Below, piece after piece: positions 1-8,121 of a stretch of 64,000 nt of DNA. Made by a program: the position numbers and the translations under genes. Source of the DNA: Rathayibacter rathayi (GTDB lineage Bacteria; Actinomycetota; Actinomycetes; Actinomycetales; Microbacteriaceae); assembly GCF_004011095.1 (NCBI RefSeq), contig NZ_CP028129.1:2790001-2854000 (forward strand), given 5' to 3'. Under the pieces are notes generated by a model. It made no database searches. It was not told the origin of the DNA and worked only from the letters and a program-made list of their open reading frames with translations. Numbering within the stretch: position 1 is the stretch's first letter; every line of letters begins with the position of its first letter.

Positions 1-1
1 T

Positions 2-850
2 GGCAGGGTCACGATCGAGCACACGCAGACCCAGCTCGTCGTCACATCACCGGGTGGATTTGTGAACGGAGTACGCGCCGACAACGTCCTGACCACGTCT
101 TCTCGCCCTCGGAACGGCCAGCTCGCCGGCGCACTACGAGCCCTCGGCTATGCCGAGACCGCCGGCTCCGGCGTCGACAAGATGTACGCCGAGATGGCGC
201 GACTCGGGCACCAACCGCCCTCGTTCCTGTCCGAGGGCGATCATGTTCGGGTGACGCTCATCGGGGGAGCGCCGAACTCCTCGCTCACCCGTTTCGTCGC
301 GACCCTGCCACCCGAGGAGACCGAGGACGCGGACACCATGACGATCCTTCTCACCCTTCTCACACAGCGGACGATCACCGCGCAGCAGCTCGTCCCGATC
401 CTGCAGAAGTCGGGGACCTCGGAAGCACAGTCGGTCCTCGAGCGGTTGAGCTCCGAACGCGTTCCTCTGCTCGAACCGACGCGTGACTCTCTAAGAAAGA
501 CTTTGCCGCGTTACCGACTGCGAGAGGGGCCGCTCGCCGCTCTCGGAGCCGCCGTCACTTATCGGCGGCGGACCGCCGATCAGCTGGACCGAAAGGTGAT
601 CGAGCTACTCCGCGAGACCGGGAGCATCAATGCGCGGATGGTTCGCGTCCTCCTGGACGTGGACTCTCACACGACGTCCCGCCTCATCGCCGATCTCATC
701 AAGCGCGACCTTCTGGTCAAATCCCCTGGGCCGGAGCGCGGGCCGACCGTGACCTATGGACCGGGAACGGCATTCCCTGCGAGAATTCGCCACCATCGAA
801 CGGTGCCCGAGGCCGACACGGACGACCGGCTCGATTTCCCGAACGACTGA
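2..850 (+). CDS. AlbA/Schlafen-type ATP-binding transcriptional regulator, C-terminal part (5' end outside window)
   Basis: The reading frame is open from the first bases of the window with no stop, so the true start lies upstream. The visible part begins with a TSPGGF segment, then SRPRNGQLAGAL and GYAETAGSGVDKM. This is the pattern of the C-terminal ATPase-like domain (HATPase_c_4) found in AlbA_2/Schlafen-type and RecG-like putative regulators. Two helix-turn-helix-like stretches follow (about residues 115-165 and 195-240 of the visible part), the second containing the DVDSHTTSRLIADLIKRDLL pattern of a winged helix. The gene probably encodes a DNA-binding regulator of an accessory locus. 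The catalytic N-terminal half cannot be judged. The stop is at 848-850. Confidence 0.7.
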   Translation, partial: GRVTIEHTQTQLVVTSPGGFVNGVRADNVLTTSSRPRNGQLAGALRALGYAETAGSGVDKMYAEMARLGHQPPSFLSEGDHVRVTLIGGAPNSSLTRFVATLPPEETEDADTMTILLTLLTQRTITAQQLVPILQKSGTSEAQSVLERLSSERVPLLEPTRDSLRKTLPRYRLREGPLAALGAAVTYRRRTADQLDRKVIELLRETGSINARMVRVLLDVDSHTTSRLIADLIKRDLLVKSPGPERGPTVTYGPGTAFPARIRHHRTVPEADTDDRLDFPND

Positions 851-913
851 CCAGAGCGCCCGCGCAGGCTGTCGTTCCGACAGCACGAGGGCACGGAAAC
901 GAGAAGACCCCCC

Positions 914-1060
914 GACCTCGCGATCGAAACCGCCGACGACGGCACCGTCGACGTCCACGCCCGCGTCCTCACCGGCGACGAGCGCGACGCCGGCTGGGAG
1001 CGCTTCACCACCGCCTCCACCGGCTTCCTCGACTACGAGAAGCGCACCACCCGCACGATG
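914..1060 (+). pseudogene. Fragment of a DUF385 / deazaflavin-dependent nitroreductase family protein
   Basis: One frame encodes DLAIETADDGTVDVHARVL, then TGDERDAGWERF, a short spacer and DYEKRTTRT. This resembles the C-terminal end of the small F420-dependent (DUF385, Ddn-like) oxidoreductases. No start codon, N-terminal half or normal C-terminal strand is present: after RTM the sequence runs into tandem repeats. It is best read as a gene remnant in a decaying region. The family call rests on remembered motif similarity only. Confidence 0.45.
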
Positions 1061-1135
1061 TGGTGCAACTCACCCGACGCTGACGAACACCTCCGGCCCG
1101 GACGGTGGGGATCGCTCCCCCGCCGCGTCGATGTC

Positions 1136-1192
1136 CTGCACTCCACACACGTTCCTGCATTCCGCACACGCCCCTGCATTCCGCACACGCCC
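1136..1192. repeat. Three tandem 19-bp repeats
   Basis: Three consecutive 19-bp units begin at 1136, 1155 and 1174. The second and third are identical (CTGCATTCCGCACACGCCC) and the first differs at several positions. A degenerate fourth unit, rich in CACACA, follows to about 1210. The units lie between two gene fragments in sequence with no convincing coding frame. Confidence 0.75.
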
Positions 1193-1324
1193 CGCAGATC
1201 ACACACACCCCTGCCCACCGCCAGGCCACCTCCGACGCCCCAAATGTCCGATCTGCAGGGAATCCGCGCCTCTCGCACCTCGTCAAGCGGAGGAGAGCGC
1301 TCCCACGCGCGGATCCCCGGCAAA

Positions 1325-1547
1325 TCACACACCTTCGGCGGGTTTCGCGAACGCGTCCGGCGGCCTCGTCGTCGTCGGAATCCCCGCTCGGCTCCGTCGC
1401 CGCGTACAGGACGGAGCCGCCTGGGACGTCGAAGCGGTTGCCGGCAAGAGAGGTCGACGCATCAAGTGAGGCGAAGCTGGCAGGGTCCGATGTGCGTCCA
1501 ACCCGCCAGAGGACGTCGGGGCTCCGGACGACGCGCGGGTCAGCCAC
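1325..1547 (-). pseudogene. Truncated and frameshifted RES-domain toxin
   Basis: The GTG at 1547-1545 overlaps the stop of the upstream antitoxin gene (GTGGCTGA), the usual coupling of Xre-RES operons. The first 50 or so residues (VLWRVGRT, then GNRFDVPGGSVLYAATEP) match the start of RES NAD-degrading toxins, including the G-x-RFD-x-P-G-G-x-x-LYAA strand. After ATEP the frame carries unrelated residues. A neighbouring frame continues with DAFAKPAEG and a stop, suggesting a frameshift, and the rest of the domain is absent. The toxin should be inactive. RES toxins are normally about 150-200 residues. Confidence 0.65.
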
Positions 1548-1914
1548 CGTTCACGTAGGCGCGAGCGGCCGCCATGACTTCCCGGTAGCGGCCCTCCGCG
1601 AGCCCCTCCGCCGGTGCCTCGTCCTCGAGCTGCGGATTCATTCCCATGAACCACGCGCGCACGGTGTGCGACCCCTCGGACGGCGCCAGAAGAGCGTAAA
1701 CCTGATACGTGTTGCGGGCCCGGCGGTCGTCCTCGGGCTTCAGGCGCAGCTCGGGATTCTCGATCCAGCGGGTGATCGTCCGCTCGTCCTTCCCGAAGAT
1801 GAAGGCGACCACAGGCTTGCTGAGCACATCGGTCAACTGCCTGATGACATCGTCCGGACTGATCTCGAGCGCATCGACATGCGCGCTGGTCCGCACTGAG
1901 TCCTGCGTCGGCAT
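1540..1914 (-). CDS. Xre/MbcA/ParS-type antitoxin (orphaned)
   Basis: This 124-residue protein has an N-terminal helical segment with an HTH-like core (VVAFIFGKDERTITRWIENPELRLKPED). Its C-terminal toxin-binding segment contains W-F-x-G-M-N-P-Q-L and LAEGRYREVMAAARAYVNGG. That arrangement is typical of the antitoxins paired with RES toxins (DUF2384/MbcA group). The ATG at 1914 is preceded by a strong GGAGGAGAA ribosome site. The downstream RES partner is broken, so the antitoxin is intact but apparently without its toxin here. Antitoxins of this family usually repress their own promoter. Confidence 0.75.
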   Translation of the reverse strand: MPTQDSVRTSAHVDALEISPDDVIRQLTDVLSKPVVAFIFGKDERTITRWIENPELRLKPEDDRRARNTYQVYALLAPSEGSHTVRAWFMGMNPQLEDEAPAEGLAEGRYREVMAAARAYVNGG

Positions 1915-2178
1915 GGCTTCTCCTCCTCGGGCTGAGGAAGAGGCGTCGTGAACGCGCATCCTGTCCTCAGAATGTCGGTGGATTGTCATGCTACCCGTCT
2001 CATCGGGGCGCACGCCATCTACGGCGCGCGGACGGTCGCGCCCTCTCTCAGGGTCAGCCGATTCAACCAGGCGGAGCGGGCGGCACCCGATATCCGGCAC
2101 CGAAGGGGCCGCCAGTTTTCTCGCTCGGCCGGCCCGCTTCTCGGGACGGCTCCTCGCCCTCGGTCGCCCCTGGAAACG

Positions 2179-2216
2179 ACGAAGCCCCCGACCGGACATC
2201 CGATCGGGGGCTTCGT
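2179..2216 (-). terminator. Rho-independent terminator after tRNA-Leu
   Basis: A perfect 13-bp inverted repeat (ACGAAGCCCCCGA / TCGGGGGCTTCGT, 12-nt loop) lies directly downstream of the tRNA-Leu gene on its strand. It is followed by a short T-containing stretch (CGTTTCC). Confidence 0.85.
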
Positions 2217-2233
2217 CTGGTTCTCTCGAACTC

Positions 2234-2320
2234 TGGTGCGCGAGGGGGGAGTTGAACCCCCACGCCCTTTCGGGCACACGGACCTGAACCGTGCGCGTCT
2301 GCCTATTCCGCCACTCGCGC
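2234..2320 (-). tRNA. tRNA-Leu (anticodon CAG)
   Basis: On the minus strand the acceptor stem GCGCGAG/CTCGCGC closes an 87-nt type II tRNA. It has a D-arm, an anticodon stem-loop with CAG after TT, a variable arm (CCCGAAAGGG), a T-arm with GTTCAACTC and an encoded CCA end. The long variable arm and the CAG anticodon identify leucine. Its place beside fhaA matches the tRNA-Leu next to fhaA in other Actinobacteria. Confidence 0.95.
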
Positions 2321-2671
2321 TCACCAATCGGCACCGAAGCGCCGACGAGAAATCGTAGCATCCCCCGACCCCGGGCCGAACAACCCCACCCCACCATCTT
2401 CGGCTCGCAGAACCCGCGTCGGCTCGCAGAACTCCCCGATTCCCGCGAGCCGAGCCCGCCCCACGAGCCCGGCCCCACGAGCCCGGCGCCACCCCCGCCC
2501 CGCCCTCCGCCCGCGAAACCACCGCGGAGGATCGCGCATTCAGACCGTCCCAGTAACATGCCCGTAGCCGTGCGCGGCGCAGACCAAGAAGAGGAAGCGG
2601 CGACGGGCGCGCAGACATCTCGATCCGTGCGCGACCGCCGAGAAGGTGTAGAACCGGAAGATCGGAAGACT

Positions 2672-3415
2672 GTGGGCATACTGGACAACTTCGAGAAGGG
2701 GCTCGAGCGCGTCGTCAACGGCGCATTCGCGCGGACCTTCAAGTCGGGTTTGCAGCCGGTCGAACTCGCCTCCGCCCTCCGCCGAGAGCTCGACACCACC
2801 GCCGCGGTCGTCAGCCGGGAACGTATCCTCGTGCCCAACAGCCTCGTCCTGAGGATGTCCGCGACCGACCTCGACCGGATGCAGCGCATCGGCGCCACGT
2901 TGATCGACGAACTCACCACCGTCGCCACCGAGCACGCCACGAAGCAGGGCTACCGCTTCCCGGGCCCGATCGACATCTCGCTCGCCGTCGATGCGGCGCT
3001 CAGCGACGGCATGGTCGAGGTCGACTCCCGCAGCGTCAAGGGCACCGTCGCCTACACGCCCGTCCTCGACATCGACGGCCACCGCCACCCGATCACGAAG
3101 GCGCGCACCGTCATCGGGCGCGGGAGCGACGCCGATATCACCGTGGACGACTCCGGCACCTCGCGCAAGCACGTCGAGATCCTCTGGGACGGCTCGCGCG
3201 CCCAGGTGCACGACCTCGGCTCCACGAACGGATCCAGGCTCGACGGCCGACCCGTCACGCAGGCTCCGCTCGCTCCCGAGCAGACCATCACGATCGGGCG
3301 CACCTCGATCGTGTACCGCGTCGTGCAGGGTTCAGCGCCCGCGCGCGCCGACCGCCCGTCGTCCGGCAGAGCAGCCGGACGCAGCTCCGAAGGGTTCTGG
3401 GACGACCAGCTATGA
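2672..3415 (+). CDS. fhaA: FhaA: DUF3662 and FHA domain protein
   Basis: This 247-residue protein starts MGILDNFEKGLERVVNGAFARTFKSG, the conserved start of the FhaA N-terminal domain (DUF3662), which spans about residues 1-120. An FHA domain follows at about 150-225 with GRGSDADI, SRKHVEI and GSTNGSRLDG, the phosphothreonine-binding loops. FHA domains read kinase phosphorylation. FhaA homologues bind partners such as MurJ (MviN) and act in cell-wall synthesis. The GTG at 2672 was chosen because the FhaA signature begins there and a GGAAG ribosome site precedes it. The stop overlaps the fhaB start as ATGA, making it first in the cell-wall signalling operon. Confidence 0.93.
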   Translation: MGILDNFEKGLERVVNGAFARTFKSGLQPVELASALRRELDTTAAVVSRERILVPNSLVLRMSATDLDRMQRIGATLIDELTTVATEHATKQGYRFPGPIDISLAVDAALSDGMVEVDSRSVKGTVAYTPVLDIDGHRHPITKARTVIGRGSDADITVDDSGTSRKHVEILWDGSRAQVHDLGSTNGSRLDGRPVTQAPLAPEQTITIGRTSIVYRVVQGSAPARADRPSSGRAAGRSSEGFWDDQL

Positions 3416-3984
3416 GCGAGCTCACTCTGTTCCTCCTGCGCATCGCGTTCCTCGCGCTGCTGTGGTTCTTCGTGTTCGGCATCGTCTATGCGCTGCGCTC
3501 CGACCTGTTCGGTCAGCGCGTGCGCAAGCTGCCGGCCGGCGCACAGGCCGCGCCAGAGGCTCCGTTCGTCACGGCCGCCCAGCCGGTTGTCGCCGCTCCC
3601 GCCCAGCCCGCCGCTCCGTCCGCTCGGAGGATCCGCGAGACGGCCGTCGAGCGCTCCGGCGCCGAGCAGGGAGGCCCTGCAACGGTGCACACGGCCCAGC
3701 GCCTCGTCATCACCTCGGGCCCCAAGCGCGGGACCGAGCTCGAGCTGACCGGCGACCCGCTGACCATCGGCCGCTCCGCCGAGTCCACGCTCGTCATCCG
3801 CGACGACTACACCTCGACCCACCACGCGCGGCTGCTCCTGTGGAACGACGAGTGGATGATCCAAGACCTCGACTCGACCAACGGCACCTTCCTCGACGGC
3901 CGGCGCGTCGGCGCGCCCACCAAGGTGCCGCTGAACACACCCGTCAAGGTCGGCACCACCACCTTCGAACTGCGGCGGTCGTAG
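3412..3984 (+). CDS. fhaB: FhaB/FipA-type membrane-anchored FHA protein
   Basis: This 190-residue protein has one N-terminal membrane segment (LFLLRIAFLALLWFFVFGIVYAL), a variable Ala/Pro-rich linker and a C-terminal FHA domain (about residues 100-185). The domain carries GRSAEST, THHARLLL and DSTNGTFLDG. It should sit at the inner membrane and bind phosphothreonine produced by the kinases encoded downstream. In mycobacteria the equivalent FipA/FhaB supports FtsZ-linked division. The start overlaps the fhaA stop (ATGA), and pstP follows after 3 bp. Confidence 0.93.
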   Translation: MSELTLFLLRIAFLALLWFFVFGIVYALRSDLFGQRVRKLPAGAQAAPEAPFVTAAQPVVAAPAQPAAPSARRIRETAVERSGAEQGGPATVHTAQRLVITSGPKRGTELELTGDPLTIGRSAESTLVIRDDYTSTHHARLLLWNDEWMIQDLDSTNGTFLDGRRVGAPTKVPLNTPVKVGTTTFELRRS

Positions 3985-3987
3985 CGC

Positions 3988-5280
3988 GTGGCCCCCACTC
4001 CGGAGAGCGGCTCCGGCCACGGCGCGGTGCGCGAGAGCGCCGCCGTCTCGCACGTCGGCCGGATCCGCTCCAACAACCAGGACTCCGGCTATGCGGGCCG
4101 ACAGCTCTTCGTCGTCGCGGACGGGATGGGCGGACACGCCGGCGGAGACGTCGCCTCCTCCATCGCCATCAAGCGCATCGCGGAGGCGGACCGCGCCTAC
4201 GCCTCCACGTACGAGGCCGAGGACGAACTCAAGCGCACGCTGCTCGCCGCGAACACCCTGCTGGCCGACGCCGTGGTCGATCATCCCGAACTCACCGGCA
4301 TGGGCACCACCGTCAGCGCGATCGCCCGGGTCGGCGAGTCGGTGGCGATCGCGCACATCGGCGACTCGCGCATCTACGTCCTCCGCGACGGCCGACTCGA
4401 GCAGGTCACGACCGACCACACCTTCGTGCAGCGCCTGGTCGACTCCGGCCGCATCACGGAGGAGGAGGCGATGACGCATCCGCGCCGCTCCGTCCTGATG
4501 CGGGTGCTCGGCGACGTGCACACCAACCCCGAGATCGACACGCTGACGCTCGAGACCGAGCCGCACGACCGCTGGCTGATCTGCTCGGACGGCCTCTCCG
4601 GCGTCGTCCCGCACGACGAGATCCTCAAGGAGCTCAGCCGCGAGGAGACCGCGCAGCAGGTGGCCGATCGTCTGATCCGCGACAGCCTCGCGCACGGCGC
4701 GCCCGATAACGTCACGGTCGTCATCCTCGACATCCCCGGGGCGGGCGACACCGCGCAGATCCTCGCACCCAGCCCGGAGCCGGTGATCGTCGGCTCCGCC
4801 GCCTCGTCCACTCCGCTCACCACCGACGACTCGCAGAACCGCGTCCGGATTCCCGGCCTCCGCCTGCACACCCGCGCACCGGCCGCTCAGGGCCCCACAC
4901 ACTTCGAGCCCGCGTCCGAGGACTACCTCGACGAGCTGATCGAGGAGGACCGCCGCCGGCACCTGCGCCGCCGCGTCACCTGGCTCGTCGGCCTCTCCCT
5001 CGTGCTCATCATCGGCTTTCTCGGGATCCTGTTCGCCTACGACTGGACGCAGTCGCGCTTCTACGTCGGCACCGACGGCAACACGGTGATCATCTACCAG
5101 GGCATCCAGCAGTCGGTCGGCCCGTTCTCGCTCTCGGAGGTGAAGGAGGACACGGGCATCCCACTCAGCTCCCTCCGCGCCTACGACGTCGAGCAGTTGG
5201 AGCAGACGATTAGTGCCGATTCCTACGACGCCGCGGTCGACATCGTCGAGCGCCTCACGGACGCGAACGGAGCACCATGA
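3988..5280 (+). CDS. pstP: PstP: membrane PP2C-type serine/threonine phosphatase
   Basis: This 430-residue protein has a cytoplasmic PP2C domain at about residues 15-245 with the metal-binding motifs RSNNQDSG, VADGMGGHAGG, GDSRIY, SDGLSG and APDNVTVV. One membrane helix (about 325-350, WLVGLSLVLIIGFLGILFAY) leads to an extracellular C-terminus. It dephosphorylates PknA, PknB and their substrates. The GTG start at 3988 lies 3 bp after fhaB. The stop overlaps the rodA start (ATGA), so translation of phosphatase and RodA is probably coupled. Confidence 0.95.
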   Translation: MAPTPESGSGHGAVRESAAVSHVGRIRSNNQDSGYAGRQLFVVADGMGGHAGGDVASSIAIKRIAEADRAYASTYEAEDELKRTLLAANTLLADAVVDHPELTGMGTTVSAIARVGESVAIAHIGDSRIYVLRDGRLEQVTTDHTFVQRLVDSGRITEEEAMTHPRRSVLMRVLGDVHTNPEIDTLTLETEPHDRWLICSDGLSGVVPHDEILKELSREETAQQVADRLIRDSLAHGAPDNVTVVILDIPGAGDTAQILAPSPEPVIVGSAASSTPLTTDDSQNRVRIPGLRLHTRAPAAQGPTHFEPASEDYLDELIEEDRRRHLRRRVTWLVGLSLVLIIGFLGILFAYDWTQSRFYVGTDGNTVIIYQGIQQSVGPFSLSEVKEDTGIPLSSLRAYDVEQLEQTISADSYDAAVDIVERLTDANGAP

Positions 5281-6659
5281 CGGACGCCGCCACGGCCACC
5301 GCCCGCCCCGCCTCCGAGCGAGAGGGCTTCTTCCGCCAGAAACTGCGCAATCTCGAGCTGCTCCTGCTGGTCTTCGCCTGCGTCATCGACGCCGGCGCGA
5401 TCATCCTCGTGCAGCTCGGCGCGCTCGGCGCGATCGACACCACCCTCGTCTCGCTCGGCGCCGGCCTTTCGGCGCTCGTGCTGGCCGTCCATGTGGTGCT
5501 GCGCTTCGCCGCCCCGGCCGCTGATCCGTTCCTGCTGCCCATCGCGACGGTCCTGAACGGCCTGGGCGTCGCCGAGATCTACCGGATCGACATCGCCGAC
5601 GGAGTCATCGGCTGGGACTCGGTCGCCGTGCGGCAGCTCTTCTGGAGCGGTCTCGCGGTCGTCGCCGCCATCGTGGTCCTGCTGGTGATCCGCAACCATC
5701 GCGTGCTGTTCCGCTACACCTACGTCGCCGGACTCGCGGCGGTCGTGCTGCTCCTTCTGCCACTCCTCCCGTTCATCGGCCGCGAAGTCAGCGGAGCGCG
5801 GGTCTGGATCGGCATCGGCGACGTCGCGAGCTTTCAGCCCGGTGAGATCGCCAAGATCGCTCTCGCCGTCTTCTTCGCCGGCTATCTCGTGCGCAACCGC
5901 GACTCCCTCTCGATGGTGGGCCGCACCGTCCTCGGGATGCGCTTCCCGCGCCTGCGGGACCTCGGCCCGATCCTGGTGGTCTGGGCCGTCACGATGGGCG
6001 TCATCGTCTTCCAGCGCGACCTGGGCACGGCGCTGCTCTACTTCGGCCTGTTCCTGGTGATGCTGTACGTGGCGACCGGCCGCACCAGCTGGGTCCTGAT
6101 CGGTGTCGGCCTGTTCCTTGGCGGCGCACTCCTGGCGAGCCAGATGCTCAGCTATGTCGGTAACCGCTTCGCAAACTGGCTCGAGCCCTTCAGTGCCGAG
6201 CGCTACGGGGCGGATCCGGGCGGCAGCTATCAGCTGGTGCAGGGTTTGTTCGGCCTCGCGCACGGCGGCCTGATCGGCACCGGCCTCGGCCAGGGAATGC
6301 CGGGGATCACGCCCGTCCCGCAGTCCGACTACATCATCGCGAGCCTCGGCGAGGAGCTGGGCCTCGCCGGGCTCTTCGCGATCTTCGGCCTCTACCTCCT
6401 TCTGGTCTCGCGGGGGTTCCGCATCGGCTTCGCCGGGCAGGACGACTTCGGGCGACTCCTGGGAGTCGGCCTCTCCTTCGTGATCGCTCTGCAGTGCTTC
6501 ATCGTCATCGGAGGCGTCACCCGCGTGATCCCCTTGACCGGTCTGACCACGCCGTTCCTGGCTGCCGGCGGCTCCTCCCTCGTAGCCAACTGGATGATCG
6601 TCGCCGTGCTGCTGCGGTTGTCTGACACAGTCCGCAGTCAGCCTCGTCTGGTGGTGTGA
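5277..6659 (+). CDS. rodA: RodA/FtsW/SpoVE-family SEDS glycosyltransferase
   Basis: This 460-residue polytopic protein has about 12 membrane segments and SEDS signatures: FQPGEIAKIALAVFFAGYL, FQRDLGTALLYFG, and the C-terminal DYIIASLGEELGLAG with GLTTPFLAAGGSSLVANW. SEDS proteins polymerise glycan strands from lipid II together with a class B penicillin-binding protein. The PBP gene begins 7 bp downstream, so the two probably form a synthase pair for elongation or division. Length and neighbours agree with actinobacterial rodA. Confidence 0.94.
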   Translation: MTDAATATARPASEREGFFRQKLRNLELLLLVFACVIDAGAIILVQLGALGAIDTTLVSLGAGLSALVLAVHVVLRFAAPAADPFLLPIATVLNGLGVAEIYRIDIADGVIGWDSVAVRQLFWSGLAVVAAIVVLLVIRNHRVLFRYTYVAGLAAVVLLLLPLLPFIGREVSGARVWIGIGDVASFQPGEIAKIALAVFFAGYLVRNRDSLSMVGRTVLGMRFPRLRDLGPILVVWAVTMGVIVFQRDLGTALLYFGLFLVMLYVATGRTSWVLIGVGLFLGGALLASQMLSYVGNRFANWLEPFSAERYGADPGGSYQLVQGLFGLAHGGLIGTGLGQGMPGITPVPQSDYIIASLGEELGLAGLFAIFGLYLLLVSRGFRIGFAGQDDFGRLLGVGLSFVIALQCFIVIGGVTRVIPLTGLTTPFLAAGGSSLVANWMIVAVLLRLSDTVRSQPRLVV

Positions 6660-6666
6660 TCCGTCC

Positions 6667-8121
6667 ATGAACCGAGAACTTAAACGGGTGAGCCTCGTCG
6701 TGCTGACGATGTTCGTGGCCCTCTTCGTGTCCACCACCACCATCCAGGTGATCGGGGCCGACTCCCTCGAGGAGGACCGTCGCAATACGCGGACCATCAA
6801 TGAGAGATTCAGGACCGAGCGTGGCGCGATCCTGGTGGGTGGTCAGCCGATCGCCTCCTCGACGCCCTCGGACGACCGCTACAAGTTCCAGCGGCAGTAC
6901 GCGAACGGTCCGCTCTACTCCGCCGTAACCGGCTACTTCACGCTCGACCAGGGCACGACGGGCATCGAACGATCGTTGAACGACTACCTCTCGGGCACCT
7001 CCGACTCGCAGTTCTTCGACAAGGTGAACAATCTCGTCTCAGGTCAGGGCCCCAAGGGCGCCTCCGTCGAGCTCTCCATCGACGCGGTCGCTCAGCAGGC
7101 CGCCTTTGATGCGCTCGGCGACCACACCGGAGCCGTGGTCGTGACGGAGCCGGCCACCGGCCGCATCCTCGCGATGGTCTCAAAGCCCACCTTCGATCCC
7201 ACCGCGCTGACCTCCCACGACACCGACGATGTCCTCGCCGCCTACCGGGCGCTGAACGACGACTCCTCCGAGCCCCTCGTGAACCGTGCGATCGGCGGCT
7301 CGCTCAACCCACCCGGCTCCGTCTTCAAGCTCGTCGTGGCCTCGGCCGCCCTCGAGTCCGGCCGCTTCACCGCCGACTCGAGCTTCCCCAACGTCGAGTC
7401 GTTTACGCTGCCCGGCTCCTCCTCGCAGGTCATCAACTCTGGAGGCGGTCTCTGCGGCTCCGGCGACACGGTCACGCTGGCCACCGCCGTCTCGCTCTCG
7501 TGCAACGTCCCGATGGCCGAGATGGGCGTGCAGCTGGGCGCCGACGCGATCCGTTCCCAGGCCGAGAAGTTCGGCTTCGACGCCGGATTGGAGATCCCCA
7601 TGTCCGTCGAGGCCAGCGTGTATCCCGCGAAGACGGATGACGCGCAGACCGCCCTGACCGCCTTCGGTCAGTTCGAGGTCAAGGCGACGCCGCTGCAGAT
7701 CGCGATGGTCTCGGCGGCGATCGCCAACGGGGGCGAGCTGATGCAGCCGAACCTCGTCGACTCGATCCGCTCGCAGGACCTCAGTGTTCTGCAGAAGTTC
7801 CAGGAGAAGTCGCTCGGCCGGGTGGTGAGCACCCAGACCGCGGACGCCATCAAGGCGATGATGGTCGCCAGCGTCCAGGGCGGCGCGGCGACGAATGCAA
7901 CAATAGGGGGCGTCACTGTGGCCGGTAAGACCGGCACCGCCGAGAACGGCGCAAACGACCCGTACACCCTCTGGTTCACCGGCTTCGCGCCTGCGAACGA
8001 CCCGCAGTACGCCATCACCGTGCTCGTGGAGAACGGTGGAGGGCTCGGCCAGACCGGGTACGGCAATCTGATCGCCGCACCCATCGGACAACAGGTACTA
8101 GAGGCGGTGCTGAACAAATGA
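6667..8121 (+). CDS. pbpA: PbpA: class B penicillin-binding protein (transpeptidase)
   Basis: This 484-residue protein has an N-terminal signal anchor (VSLVVLTMFVALFVSTTTIQ), a dimerisation region and a C-terminal transpeptidase domain. The three active-site motifs are present: SVFK (GSVFKLVVAS), SCN (LSCNVPMA) and KTGT (AGKTGTAEN). It should cross-link peptidoglycan outside the membrane with the RodA partner encoded just upstream. The stop overlaps the start of the first kinase gene (ATGA). Confidence 0.95.
   Translation: MNRELKRVSLVVLTMFVALFVSTTTIQVIGADSLEEDRRNTRTINERFRTERGAILVGGQPIASSTPSDDRYKFQRQYANGPLYSAVTGYFTLDQGTTGIERSLNDYLSGTSDSQFFDKVNNLVSGQGPKGASVELSIDAVAQQAAFDALGDHTGAVVVTEPATGRILAMVSKPTFDPTALTSHDTDDVLAAYRALNDDSSEPLVNRAIGGSLNPPGSVFKLVVASAALESGRFTADSSFPNVESFTLPGSSSQVINSGGGLCGSGDTVTLATAVSLSCNVPMAEMGVQLGADAIRSQAEKFGFDAGLEIPMSVEASVYPAKTDDAQTALTAFGQFEVKATPLQIAMVSAAIANGGELMQPNLVDSIRSQDLSVLQKFQEKSLGRVVSTQTADAIKAMMVASVQGGAATNATIGGVTVAGKTGTAENGANDPYTLWFTGFAPANDPQYAITVLVENGGGLGQTGYGNLIAAPIGQQVLEAVLNK

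Noticed and set aside
1915..2940. Long N-terminal extension of the Xre antitoxin frame
   Set aside because: The extension passes through tRNA-Leu and its terminator. The ATG at 1914 has a strong ribosome site.
3052..4962. 636-codon frame on the minus strand across fhaA, fhaB and pstP
   Set aside because: Antisense to three well-supported, overlapping genes. Composition is typical of a GC-driven shadow.
5223..6800. 525-codon frame antisense to rodA
   Set aside because: Rich in Asp/Glu/Gln/Arg as expected from the complement of a hydrophobic protein. No domain.
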